Shown: one piece after another, positions 48,544-57,287 of the stretch
How positions within the stretch are numbered: the stretch's first letter is position 1
Layout of the letters: each line of letters begins with the position of its first letter
Assembly: GCA_010645155.1 (NCBI GenBank)
Contig: CM021315.1
Coordinates: 8,353,126-8,417,125 of the forward strand
DNA length: 64,000 nucleotides
Direction of reading: 5' to 3'
Origin: Tigriopus japonicus
Taxonomy: Eukaryota; Arthropoda; Copepoda; Harpacticoida; Harpacticidae
Notes under the pieces: generated by a model
What the model was told of the DNA's origin: nothing
Database searches by the model: none
Seen by the model: the letters and a program-made list of their open reading frames with translations, nothing else
Program-made: the position numbers and the translations under genes

Positions 48544-48589
48544 GACCCAGTGTGTATTTTGAAAGTAATCCTGGCTGGAGCCATCCTTG
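48306..48589. mobile_element. MITE inserted in a LINE, 9-bp target duplication
   Basis: The 284-bp insert is flanked by exact 9-bp repeats GTACTAACC at 48297-48305 and 48590-48598. Its ends are imperfect inverted repeats sharing ATTTCAAAAATACACACTGG / CTTTCAAAATACACACTGGG and TCCGAT. The duplicated bases encode the Leu-Val-Arg bridge of the LINE ORF2 frame, which reads on correctly when the insert is ignored. A 9-bp duplication suits Mutator-like (8-11 bp) elements better than mariner (TA) or hAT (8 bp); the family is not identified. Confidence 0.8.
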
Positions 48590-49239
48590 GTACTAACCTA
48601 GTTTCGTTTTGATTTGGTGGTGCTCTCAGAGGGCATGTCAAACCTCTACGATCGCTAGAACTGATCTCAAATCTTGGGTTAGGACAGAGCCCATGAATGA
48701 TTTTGAAAACATCCAGTATCAGATACCTTTCATTCCTTCTCTGAGTACTGTACAACCCTAACTTCTGGAGCCTCTCCCAATACGAGAGCTCTCTCATTCC
48801 TGTGATGTTCCTAGTAAAACATCTTTGGACCCGCTCGACCTTTTGCAAACCTGCCGAACTCATTGGAGCCCAAATGGGGGAAGCATATTCAAGATGTGGT
48901 TGAACAATCGACTTGTACAGAGTTAGCATCGTAATACTATCTCTGGACTTGAAAGTGCGATAGATCCAGCCGCACGTTTGAAATGCCTTCCCCACTTTCA
49001 ACTGGATATGCTCATCAAACTGTCCATCATCTTGGATGACAACTCCTAAATCCCTCATGGACGATACGTGCTCAATATCACAACCTCCATTGTCTTTGAG
49101 CGGAATATCTAATTTTGACGCCCCATACGTCATTGTACGGAATTTCATCCCGTTCAATGCCATGTTACTCTCGCCAACCCAAGAGTAGACTTTCTCCAAG
49201 TCATCTACTAAACATTTTGAGTCCTGACCATTCCCTACT

Positions 49240-49935
49240 ACATGGGGCAACATGGACATACTGGATCAGATCAGGGTCATTGGAAAAAACTAAGTCTAAA
49301 ACACTCTCTGCTCTGGTTGCAACACCAACGTGTTGGGAGAGATTACGCAAGATCGCAAACTCTTCTAATTTTTCGAAAGACGGCGATGCTGTTTTCGAAA
49401 TGGGAATGTACCCATCCGGACTAACCTCCCACTCTACAATGCTAGCCGGAAAATTGAAGTCGCCAACAACAAAGAGTCGAGAACAAACCACTCGATCTAA
49501 CTCGTTTCGTGTAAATTTGAGTGCCGAAAGAAATAAAGAAGAACTACAAGAAGGTGGTTGATACATTGTTACTAGTGTAAGATCAAGAGCCTTGACGTGA
49601 CAAATCAAAACTTCTACTTCTCCATTCGACTAATGAACATGGCTGAAATGTAAGTCTTTCCTGACATATAGACAAACACCCCCATGAGGGAAAATGGGAT
49701 TATCAGGGCGTACTCTATCACATCGAACTAGCCTAAAACCAGCTATTGCTACTTCTTCGTCTAAAACTCCGGAACGAAGCCAAGTCTCTGTGATAGAAAT
49801 GAAGGAGACCTCTCTATCAACGGGTAATTCCTCCAATACTCTGGCCTTTGTGCTGTCTTTTTTGGAAATCAGACAATGCACGTTCAAATAGAGCCCTTTT
49901 ATGGGCTTAAGGTCTTCCGATGGACCAAGTCTATT
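49240..49935 (-). pseudogene. LINE endonuclease domain, one nonsense codon
   Basis: The minus-strand frame opens at the ORF1 stop and reads LKPIKGLYLNVHCLISKK, FISITETWLRSGV and GGVCLYVRKDLHFSHVH. It meets a TAG at 49632-49630, then continues in the same frame as LICHVKALDLTLVTMYQPP, LFVVGDFNFP and VLDLVFSNDPDL. These match the endonuclease/exonuclease/phosphatase fold of non-LTR elements (N...E, Y.PP, GDFN and LDLVF motifs). The single stop and the lost reverse transcriptase make the copy defective. Confidence 0.75.
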
Positions 49936-49939
49936 AGTT

Positions 49940-50734
49940 CTACCTGTCTAACCTTAAAAAATCCTGCTTACTAACAAAATTTTGCCCTACAGGAAAGGAT
50001 TGTTGAGGAGGGGAAGGGGCGACTACATTGGAGTAGGACCTAGGTTGCCCATAGGAAAAAGTGGGATGAGGAGCGGGATTATGGATGTTGGGGAGAAGGG
50101 TAGAAATAGGAATAGGTTTTGAGGTAAGGGAAGGGAAATGCGACAAGGAGTTGGGAGGAGGAGGAGGACGAGAACGAGGAGGGGGTAGGCTGAAAGGATG
50201 AAATGTTCGGGTTATACGTTGGGGATTGGAGGCTAACCTATAGCCATATCTAGGAGACCCAGATTTTGCTGGTCTCGGTTTCCTCTGAGTACCTCGTACA
50301 TGAACCTGTCTACACTCCACACGGAAACATGTCCCACTACTCATTGATCTACGACACATGAACGGGTGGAAGAAGGGGCACTCGACCTTTGAGCACCCTT
50401 TCCTGTTGTATTTCAGAAGCCCAAACTTCAACACTTTTTGACACCATTGTAGGTGTTCAAAAGAGCTACAACCTTTTCTATCCGGACTACAAGACTTCCT
50501 TTTGTGGTCAGGACAGACTTCCTTACAAGCTAGAGCTTCCTGGGCAATTGTTGGTTGAGCTACTTCAACCAACTCAACCTCAATCTCTTCCGTATTAGTG
50601 GAGTTGTCTACAGTTGAGTCCACCTTTGAGTCAACGAGCTTTCTGGTCTGACTAACCCAAGCAACCAGAGCCTCAACTATGAAAGCCTTCTTTACAACAG
50701 AGGGGTCCTTCCCTTCTAGGCTAAATACAGACAT
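49940..50734 (-). CDS. LINE ORF1 protein with Cys/His zinc fingers
   Basis: This is an open 264-codon frame from ATG 50734 to a stop at 49940. The N-terminal half is acidic and polar. The centre is cysteine/histidine-rich (CPDHKRKSC, CSSFEHLQWC, CSKVECPFFHPFMC, CFRVECRQVH), arranged like CCCH RNA-binding fingers seen in ORF1 of some arthropod LINEs. The C-terminal third is rich in Pro, Ser and Arg and ends near RLDR, where the ORF2 frame opens. It presumably bound element RNA. The frame is intact although the rest of the element is defective. The endonuclease downstream is what assigns it to a LINE; the ORF1 alone would not be diagnostic. Confidence 0.7.
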   Translation of the reverse strand: MSVFSLEGKDPSVVKKAFIVEALVAWVSQTRKLVDSKVDSTVDNSTNTEEIEVELVEVAQPTIAQEALACKEVCPDHKRKSCSPDRKGCSSFEHLQWCQKVLKFGLLKYNRKGCSKVECPFFHPFMCRRSMSSGTCFRVECRQVHVRGTQRKPRPAKSGSPRYGYRLASNPQRITRTFHPFSLPPPRSRPPPPPNSLSHFPSLTSKPIPISTLLPNIHNPAPHPTFSYGQPRSYSNVVAPSPPQQSFPVGQNFVSKQDFLRLDR

Positions 50735-50954
50735 TTCTTAGCCTCATCGCTTACCTGACTCAAGATGATAAGACAAAGGATAACATATTCCTTCCCGAAA
50801 TTTTTTTTTTTAATAAATAAAAATAAACTGAGAAAAGAGGAGATTACGAAAAGAGTACGACAAAAAATGTTAAAAATAGAAATAATGTAGTAAGAGAAAG
50901 AAAAGAAAGGCTAATCAATATACAAAAATGGCTTACCTTGGATCCAAACGACCA

Positions 50955-50980
50955 CGACACAACACAACACAACACAACAC
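50955..50980 (+). repeat. ACAAC microsatellite
   Basis: About five tandem copies of the pentamer ACAAC lie just upstream (relative to the LINE) of the ORF1 region. Confidence 0.8.
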
Positions 50981-51079
50981 TAAGTCTAAACCGGCCCGCA
51001 TTTCATGAGCAACGCAAAAGACGCCTACTCACGAAGACGGACGAGAAGAGACGAAGAAAGGATTTCTCCCGACAATCAT

Positions 51080-51175
51080 TGTCAATTCTATTCCCAACAG
51101 GATTCGAACTACCACCGTCTGGGGAAGCATTCACGCACCCTACACGCTATTACGCTCGGCTATTCTGGCAAGTGA
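51080..51175 (-). mobile_element. tRNA-like Pol III promoter (SINE head)
   Basis: On the minus strand an A-box-like segment TAGCCGAGCGTAATAGCG (51162-51145) is followed at tRNA-like distance by a B box AGTTCGAATCC (51110-51100). The intervening sequence does not form a clear anticodon arm. It is most likely a SINE head. Because it lies about 350 bp upstream of the LINE ORF1 on the same strand, a role as an acquired promoter is possible but unproven. Confidence 0.5.
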
Positions 51176-51645
51176 GATTTTTTAACTGTCTGTTTTAAAA
51201 TAATATGCAAAATTTATTCTTTTCATAAACAAGCAAGCACTTGAAAAAGACCTTTGCTATTGAAGAGAAATACACGTAGGTACAAAACACGGCATTTTGT
51301 TTGGTACCTTGATGGTTTTGGAGTTTGACAATACAGATCAGTGCTTGTAACATCACTTACACTTGAACTTACACAGTAAAAGTGGCCTTTTGTTGAGAAA
51401 TTTATCATGCAAGAACAAGCAAATAAAGTGTGCATAGTTTTCCAAGCAATGGGTTAAATTAGATCTTTCTTGGGTCGGCCCAGAAAGAAAGAACGGCTTT
51501 TGCCAATAACCAAGGCATAAAGGTCTTTCATTATCCCTGCTCTGTCTGTAACATTCAAAAAGCCAACATCACGTCATAGAGTAACCTTTTTTTCTTGGCC
51601 GTTTTTTAATAATAATGTTTATTGCGACAATTTTCTTCGACAACT

Positions 51646-51735
51646 TACTTCTACTACTTACTTCTCCCACTTACTTCTCCCACTTACTTCACCCACTTTC
51701 TTCTCCCACTTGCTTCTCCCGCTTACCTCTCCCCA
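51646..51735 (+). repeat. 13-bp tandem repeat (ACTTACTTCTCCC)
   Basis: Six or seven tandem copies of a 13-bp unit ACTTACTTCTCCC are present, increasingly diverged to the right. They generate artefactual repeat-containing frames on both strands. No gene is assigned in 51.2-52.1 kb. Confidence 0.8.
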
Positions 51736-52130
51736 CCTAAAACCCCTTGTTCCCACATGGGCCCCGTAAAGCTTGTTGTCACTAATATTTTCCCGGTAGA
51801 AAATGCTACATTCTCCCAGGGGAGGGTAAGAATCCAGGACCAAAAGAAAGAACTGCTTATACCAGGGGGTTCCACTTTCCGTAACGGAAATAGCTATTTC
51901 ATCGGTCTGAAAAAGAAAATCTGTCCTTATTCTGTCCGAATAGGCTTCTCCAATGGATTAGCCCAGTTTTGTGACAACTTTTTTTCCTTTCCGCTGGGGC
52001 CAACTTCCTTGTCTCTTTAGTAGTAAAAGGAGCGAGTCCTTTGTTTCAAACATGTCTACAAAGGCTTGCAGATGGCCTATCACACAAATGAGCCCAAATT
52101 TTAACGTCCAAGAGGCAGATATATGCTGTG

Positions 52131-52316
52131 AAAGAATCATTTTGAAGAATTATTGTCAAAATATTGAGTAATTAATGATTAAACACACTTTTCTCCTGGT
52201 TTTGGAACAACTTACATGAGGATAGAATTCCAGTCAGCCATGGTTCCAGATAGTTCACATAATAATCAAAGTGAACAAAGGGATTAAGAACTGGGTAAAC
52301 TTACAGAAGTTCATGT
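52131..52316 (+). repeat. Exact inverted repeat, left arm
   Basis: These 186 bases (starting AAAGAATCATTTTGAAGAAT and ending ACAGAAGTTCATGT) are the reverse complement of 55565-55750 with no difference that I could find by reading both copies base by base. The spacer is 3248 bp and contains the transposon mosaic. No coding frame is shared. Confidence 0.9.
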
Positions 52317-52406
52317 GAAAGAAGTGTCATCAGAACACTAGCAACGGTGGCTTTATCATGAAGCTTTTAACAAGCCAAACAAGAAGGAAGTGCAAGAGAA
52401 AAAATA

Positions 52407-53691
52407 CAGAGTGGCGACTTAGTATCCGCACCAAAGTTTGAAAGAGCTTTTCCGCACCAAAGCCAAATCTGAGAATGAAGTTCATAAAAGAGAAATTGTT
52501 TATTTTAATCTAATTTGCAAAAAGTTTATTCAATGTGGGAGCCTTTGGAAGCAATTACGTCCATGACGCGTCTATTGAAGGCTCCGCAGGCTTTTTTAAC
52601 CTCGGCCGCGGTGAACTTGGCCATGTTCCGCCTCACGGAGGCCTTCAAAGTGGCCAGGCTGTTGTGTGGGGCCTTGTTTACTATCCTTCGCAGCTCTGAC
52701 CACAACTAATAGTCACACGGGTTGAGGTCAGGGCTGTTCGAAGGCCATTCGTCCGGCTTGACGACCACGGAGAACTTTGAGGTCAAGTACTCCAGGACCT
52801 TTTTGGCGGTGTGGCAAGGCGCGGAGTCCTGGATCCACATGAAGTTGGTTTCGGGAGGGTAAGCCGTTCTCAACCAAGGCAAAACAACTTCGTCCAGAAG
52901 CTCCAGGTAGACGGTGGAGTTGACCGTGGTGCCGGGCGGGAAGATGTGGGCAGGCATGACTTTGCCGTCGCTGGTTATGAGGCCAAAGACCATGATCTTG
53001 GCTGGATTTTTGGTCTTCATGACGTGGGGGATGCCTGACCTTTGTTCTGAAAGCCACCGGTCGTTTTGTGGGTTGTAGGCCCCGTCAACCGTGAAAATGG
53101 ACTCGTCCGAGAACAAGCGCACCACTCCCGGATTGACCTTGCAAATTCGCCGCAACTTTTGGCTTCTCTCCAGTCTGACGGCCTTCATTTTCTCAGTAAG
53201 GAGATGACGGCGACCTCGGACGTAAGATTTAAGTCCTAGGTCCTCTTTGATGGCTTTGGACATCGTTTTGCGGCTCACCCCTCTCCTCGCAGCGTGGGCC
53301 CTGATGGAGACGGCCGGGTTGGCCTTGATTGACCTCTTAAGGCCTGCTAGGAAGGTCTTGGTCCTTTTTTTGGCCTTGTGAGGCCCACATGGTTTGTGTT
53401 CAATGCCTCTACCGTCTTTTAGTCGTTTCACAACGTCGTACACCGTCCGCTTGGGGTACTTGGTCACCTTCACGATGTTGGCCGCGTTGTTGCCGGCCGC
53501 GTACAAATCGGCTATGACTTTGCGTCTTTGCTCCTGTGGCTTCATGGTGCCAAAATTTTTATGTTTGTTTTTGATAAAATTTGTTTTGGAGGTTTTCGCG
53601 GGCTTGTGTACAAAATTGCAGCTGATTATTCCGCGGGAATTTTGAAATATCAAAGTTTGAAATCGAGTGCGGATACTAAGTCGCCACTCTG
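52407..53691 (-). mobile_element. Full-length mariner-type element (DD37D, maT-like)
   Basis: This 1285-bp element is flanked by TA on both sides (52405-52406 and 53692-53693). Perfect 25-bp terminal inverted repeats (52407-52431 and 53667-53691) begin CAGAGTGGCGACTTAGTATC. A transposase frame fills the interior on the minus strand, broken by one stop. Perfect ends and a nearly intact frame indicate a much younger insertion than its surroundings. It sits 90 bp inside the left arm of the 186-bp inverted repeat. Confidence 0.92.
52526..53545 (-). pseudogene. Mariner/maT-type transposase, single nonsense codon
   Basis: From ATG 53545 (MKPQEQRRKVIADLY) the frame runs 279 codons, meets TAG at 52708-52706, then continues in frame for 59 codons to TAA at 52526. 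The N-terminus has a helix-turn-helix (NIVKVTKYPKRTVYDVVKRL) and a second DNA-binding segment (RRGVSRKTMSKAI). The catalytic acidic residues are in SDESIF, WIQDSAPCHTAKK and SPDLNPCDY, with 37 residues between the second and third aspartates by my count (DD37D). The stop lies directly after CDY. The downstream part (LWSELRRIVNKAPHNSL) is well preserved, so the stop is recent. It would have catalysed cut-and-paste transposition into TA. Confidence 0.88.
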
Positions 53692-53934
53692 TACAACCAA
53701 TAAGAGCCTTTGACCAAAAAATATCCATGGAAGGGCTTCAATCCATCTTATTTTATTATCCAATAACTAGATCAATCTTTACGGGCATGGTCTATGTAAA
53801 TTGATTGCAAAATTGACTTTCGTAATGACTTGAACTTCCTCATTGATGGTGGTGATAATAATAATGGCAAACTTGGTTGGCAAAATCATCAAAGGAGGTC
53901 AAGGGGATCTTCAGAACAAAAGCATCCCTTTCAA

Positions 53935-55083
53935 ATGATGGTCTTGGGCGTCCTTGGCTCCAACAGGAAGTAGATACTTTTTCAAGCCCGGAGAAAAAGT
54001 CACCTCCGAGGTTTACTACAATGTCTTGCGATACACTCATTACTAGAGATGTCGCATTGGCGCAAAATGTTTTTTTACACTTTTCACAATTTATTTGCAC
54101 TTTTTGCACTTTTTGCCATTTTTGGACTAAAATTCCAAAAGTACTTGAAATGCTCATTTTTGAACTTATTTTTTGAACATTATTTTTTTTTTTATCTGAA
54201 GTCAGAGATTCAATTTTCTTGAATTTCTCTGTTGTGCTTGACATTTACAAACATTCACATACGAACACAAACACAAGCATAGAGAAACCAAAATATCAGT
54301 TCTTTCTTGTTCCAGAAAAATCTCTCGTGATCGCTACCACCAGATTGGCAAAGGCAATGGAAAACAACAATTTCCTCCTCGAACTTATCGTTGCATATGG
54401 CTTTGGAACCTGGTTTTTGAAGGTGTTTTTTGTCGATATCGTCCAGCACTTGAGCCGCTACCAAAATCGTAATTGGTTTAACTTCAAAGTGACGAGGAGA
54501 AAAAAAGCTCTCCTTGGATTTGCATGTGTTTCTCTCAGCTCATCATGGAGATCTTTCTACGAGATCCGACGTTTTCAGAGTTGCCACTCAAAAGTAGGTC
54601 CAACAAACAAATAAGAGGCGTGTTTGGCTTCAAAATAGCTGTTTTTGTGCACGACGAGATTATCAATTCCATTCAGACTTGGGATTGGATTTGGGAAGGT
54701 ACCTTAAGGAATCAACCGTCGGAGGGAATATAATCTCCTTGAGGAACTCCTCCTTCTAGTGTAGTGGGAAAGTGTGAGTGAGTTCGTAAGTGTAAGTATG
54801 CGTGTGAATGAATGTACTAAAAAATTTTGAAAAATTTTTATTTGCACTTTTTATTTGCGTTTTTTCCTGTTTTTTTTGCACTTTTAGTAGCACTTTTTGC
54901 ACTTTTTATTTGCACCAAAATGACACCTCTACTCATTACACTGTTTTGCCATGGATTAAGACCACATATCCCAGGGGCAACTTTGTGTGGATCCAGGACG
55001 GTGCTCCATCCCATACGTCATAGAAGGTCCAAAAGTTCTGTCAGGACAACATGGCCAGCTATTGGTCCAAAGAGTAATGGGTA
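53935..55083 (+). pseudogene. Second mariner-type transposase relic, split by an insertion
   Basis: Plus-strand sequence reads YFFKPGEKVTSEVYYNVLRY up to 54043, and after the insert at 54044-54931 resumes as TVLPWIKTTYPRGNFVWIQD and GAPSHTS, then a stop and KVQKFCQDNMASYW. This aligns with the central catalytic region of the element at 52407-53691 (LPWLRTAYPPETNFMWIQDS). The upstream part (MVLGVLGSN) is in another frame. It is an older relative with several disruptions and lacks both ends. Confidence 0.75.
54044..54931. mobile_element. hAT-like non-autonomous element
   Basis: This 888-bp insert is flanked by exact 8-bp repeats CTCATTAC (54036-54043 and 54932-54939). Its ends are imperfect inverted repeats starting TAGAGATGTC and TAGAGGTGTC, followed by TTTGCAC-type words. 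The 8-bp duplication and TAGAG-type end fit the hAT superfamily. No transposase is encoded. It interrupts the transposase relic at 53935-55083. Confidence 0.78.
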
Positions 55084-55099
55084 GGGTTGAAAATTTATT

Positions 55100-55560
55100 C
55101 AGCGGGTTGTAAAATGTCAAGTCTGGTGTTCCTCAAGGCTCATTTTTTAGGCCCTGCTTCTTTTATTCTCTTCATTGCTTCATACAAAAGCCAGTATTTC
55201 TTCATATGCTGATGGCCACGGCCACCAGATAATTGTAAATTACATCTTACAATGTAAGATCTGCGATTTTTGTCATAAATTACAAAATTGGGAAAATATC
55301 AAATAATGTGGGGAAATTGCTTGTTCCCGTCAGAATTATCTGCAAAAATATGCACCATTTTGCGATCGAGTCGAGAGTTCAGACTCATCTTGAATATGCA
55401 TCACCCATTTGGGCTCCAATGAGTTCGAGAGGCTTGCAAAACATCCAAAAGGTCCAACGATGTTTCACTAGGAACATCATAGGAATGAAAGATCTCTCAT
55501 TTTGGAAGAGACTCCAGAAGTTAGGGCTCTAAAGTACTCAGAGAAGATATGAAAGGTATC
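55100..55560 (+). pseudogene. Decayed LINE fragment (same family as 48-50.7 kb)
   Basis: The first part carries a reverse-transcriptase motif, SGVPQGSFLGPASF in one frame. After a gap it continues as QTHLEYASPIWAPMSSRGLQ, KVQRCFTRNIIGMKDLSFWK and RLQKLGL, nearly identical to the C-terminal part of the LINE at 48.1-49.3 kb (PHLEYASPIWAPMSSAGLQ). A stop follows at KLGL. It is a short, internally deleted copy in the opposite orientation. It ends exactly where the right arm of the 186-bp inverted repeat begins. Confidence 0.75.
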
Positions 55561-55564
55561 ATGA

Positions 55565-55750
55565 ACATGAACTTCTGTAAGTTTACCCAGTTCTTAATCC
55601 CTTTGTTCACTTTGATTATTATGTGAACTATCTGGAACCATGGCTGACTGGAATTCTATCCTCATGTAAGTTGTTCCAAAACCAGGAGAAAAGTGTGTTT
55701 AATCATTAATTACTCAATATTTTGACAATAATTCTTCAAAATGATTCTTT
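55565..55750 (-). repeat. Exact inverted repeat, right arm
   Basis: This is the reverse complement of 52131-52316 over all 186 bases. The sequences immediately inside and outside the two arms differ, so the match is sharply bounded apart from a few similar bases outside. Confidence 0.9.
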
Positions 55751-55804
55751 TACAACTCGGCACTTTTAGGAACGCGCTAGTACGCGTGGCCACTCTGGCT
55801 TCCT

Positions 55805-55885
55805 TGTATAGGCCAAAACTTTGAAAATGTTTCTTATATCGCGAAAATTTCTTATACTAAGATTTCTTATATCGAGATTCGACTG
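55805..55885 (-). mobile_element. Pogo-like transposon end
   Basis: Read on the minus strand the segment begins CAGTCGAATCTCGATATAAG and continues with further TATAAGAAAT repeats. It abuts TA at 55886-55887. Pogo/Tigger elements have ends of this kind (CAGT..AATCTCG.TATAAG). Only one end was found, so this is a remnant. Confidence 0.5.
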
Positions 55886-55887
55886 TA

Positions 55888-56973
55888 CTTCATACTGATT
55901 CTGTATTTGACATACGGAGGTTTATATACATAGCTTGAGGGAAGGGTAGTGAGTAACACAGTTGCTCATAAGTAGAGACATGAACTTTAGACGAATAAAC
56001 TTATTCATCTTTATTACATCTTTTTTCGTCTTTTTACCTTTATTCGTTGCTAATTTTTTTTCGTTAAATTTGGATTTTATTCGTCTTTTTACCTTTATTC
56101 GTTGCTATTTTTTTTTCGTTAAATTTGGATTTGATTCGTCTTTTTACCTTTATTCGTTGCTAATTTTTTTTTCGTTTAATTTGGATTTTATTCGTCTTTT
56201 TTCATCAAATCGGGCATTTTTATTCGTCTTTTCTCGTTTAGGTGGCCAAAAACTTGTATTTTCTTGGATTTCAAGCTCATTATGCGTTATTTTAAATTTT
56301 CCAAGCAAATAATAACTTCGAAGAAGGTTCAGCGCCAAAGCTTATGGCAAAGTAACAATTTGATTGTCAGATGCGGTTTTGCACCAACAAAACACAATCT
56401 AAACTTACAAATTACCGATCACAGGACTGAGCACACTAAAGAATCAACATTTCCCTTTCCTGGAGCGGGTCGACGGGAACTCATGCCTCCACGGCAGGGT
56501 CGACGGAATCATGCCTTGGAATCGTAACGGAATCGTAACATGGATTTATGAGGAGTGAAATTTCGCACAATGGTGGATGGATCGTCGGATTGATAATAGG
56601 AGTTGATCCTCTTACGTACAATTTTTAAGGCCGGATTAGACAACTTCTTACATACAGCTCCTGATTAACCCGATATTCAAGGCTTGTCCAGATCAGTCAA
56701 TAAAATTTCCATGGTAGAACAATATTGAAAAGAAATGTTATATGTATATATAATACTATATATATTAATACTTCAGTTATTTTCAGGGAATTCCAAAGCC
56801 TTGGTGCAATACTAAAAGATCAATAATAAAAAAGGATTGCTGTGCAAAGTTGTAACACAATGCAACTTTTGGAGGGTTGAATTCCAGTTGCTTGAGAAAA
56901 GTTAAATAGATTAAACTATAGGAGGTTTTGACTCCTCTTGTTTTCTTCTGGCTCTTCTTCTTCTTCCTAATCT
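55888..56973. other. Intergenic, repeats only
   Basis: No gene. It contains the tandem repeat at 56021-56205. The rest, to the truncated SET fragment at 56974, shows nothing recognisable. Confidence 0.4.
56021..56205 (+). repeat. 55-bp tandem repeat, T-rich
   Basis: The word CGTCTTTTTACCTTTATTCG recurs at 56027, 56082 and 56137, with a degenerate fourth copy at 56193, so the period is 55-56 bp. Each unit includes GTTGCTA, a T run and CGTTAAATTTGGAT. It produces a Phe-rich chance frame and no credible protein. Confidence 0.85.
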
Positions 56974-57121
56974 TCAGTTGAGGTTTTTCGTTTTTACTTC
57001 CTCTTCCTCAGCTTTCTTGTCCAATATATCCATCCATATCTTAAAGCATTCCATTTTGGCCGCGTGATACCAAGGAAAGCCGTGAGGAAAAATCGCATTT
57101 GCTCCATAACTGTAATCAATA
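56974..57121 (-). pseudogene. Truncated copy of the SET gene 3' end
   Basis: The minus strand reads DYSYGANAIFPHGFPWYHAA, KMECFK, then DILDKKAEEEEVK and KNLN, ending at TGA. The intact gene just upstream encodes DYGYGANADFPHDFPWYHAA, KKEYLK, then EILDKKAEEEAK. Homology starts abruptly near 57121 and covers only about 48 codons, so this is a partial tandem duplicate. A preceding TTACAG could serve as a splice acceptor, leaving a small chance that it is an alternative terminal exon. Confidence 0.75.
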
Positions 57122-57272
57122 CGGTTTTATTATGATTGTATGAGTACAAATACAAACATTTCTTAGGTAAACCCCTCGCTAGGAACTGCAAATGACATCT
57201 GCAATGATAGGTAACCTGTTTATTGGTAAAGATATATGGATGGGTTAAGGCCAAATTCTCAAGGCAAAGCAT

Positions 57273-57278
57273 TTTATT
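57273..57278 (-). terminator. Polyadenylation signal, SET gene
   Basis: TTTATT on the plus strand (AATAAA on the gene strand) lies about 10 bases after the TAA of the SET gene. Confidence 0.5.
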
Positions 57279-57287
57279 CTAATGACT

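Larger units (their letters stand above)
48076..49259 (-). pseudogene. LINE ORF2 C-terminal region, split by a MITE
   Basis: From 49259 the frame reads the thumb and C-terminal domain of a non-LTR reverse transcriptase: DDLEKVYSWVGES, HVSSMRDLGVVIQDD, PHLEYASPIWAPMSS, VQRCFTRNITG and RRNERYLILDVFKIIHG, as far as ...NETRLV. It is then interrupted by the 48306-48589 insertion and resumes as VRTKKSSSLLYRAPSLFNLLP to ...LDNFLNAIPDQP and a stop at 48076. The insertion duplicates nine bases, and without insert plus one duplicate the frame is continuous. The catalytic core is absent, so no active enzyme can be made. Confidence 0.8.
48076..50750 (-). mobile_element. Internally deleted non-LTR retrotransposon (CR1/Jockey-like)
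   Basis: On the minus strand, 5' to 3', the order is a zinc-finger ORF1 (50734-49940), an apurinic-type endonuclease segment (49935-49240), then directly the C-terminal part of the ORF2 polyprotein (49259-48076). The reverse-transcriptase core, including YADD, is missing: endonuclease sequence ends ...VLDLVFSNDPDLIQYVHVAP and, one frame over, sequence normally just after YADD begins (HVVGNGQDSKCLVDDLEK). An internal deletion with a frame change explains this. A 284-bp MITE is inserted at 48306-48589. A decayed relative is at 55.1-55.6 kb on the plus strand. The clade is judged from the ORF2 C-terminus (LEYASPIWAP...RRNERYLILDVFKIIHG). Confidence 0.8.

Noticed and set aside
51622..52020. 132-codon plus-strand frame after the 13-bp tandem repeat
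   Set aside because: Its first part is the translated tandem repeat and the rest has no known domain. It ends beside the inverted-repeat mosaic.
55962..56312. Phe-rich 116-codon frame
   Set aside because: It is produced by the 55-bp T-rich tandem repeat.
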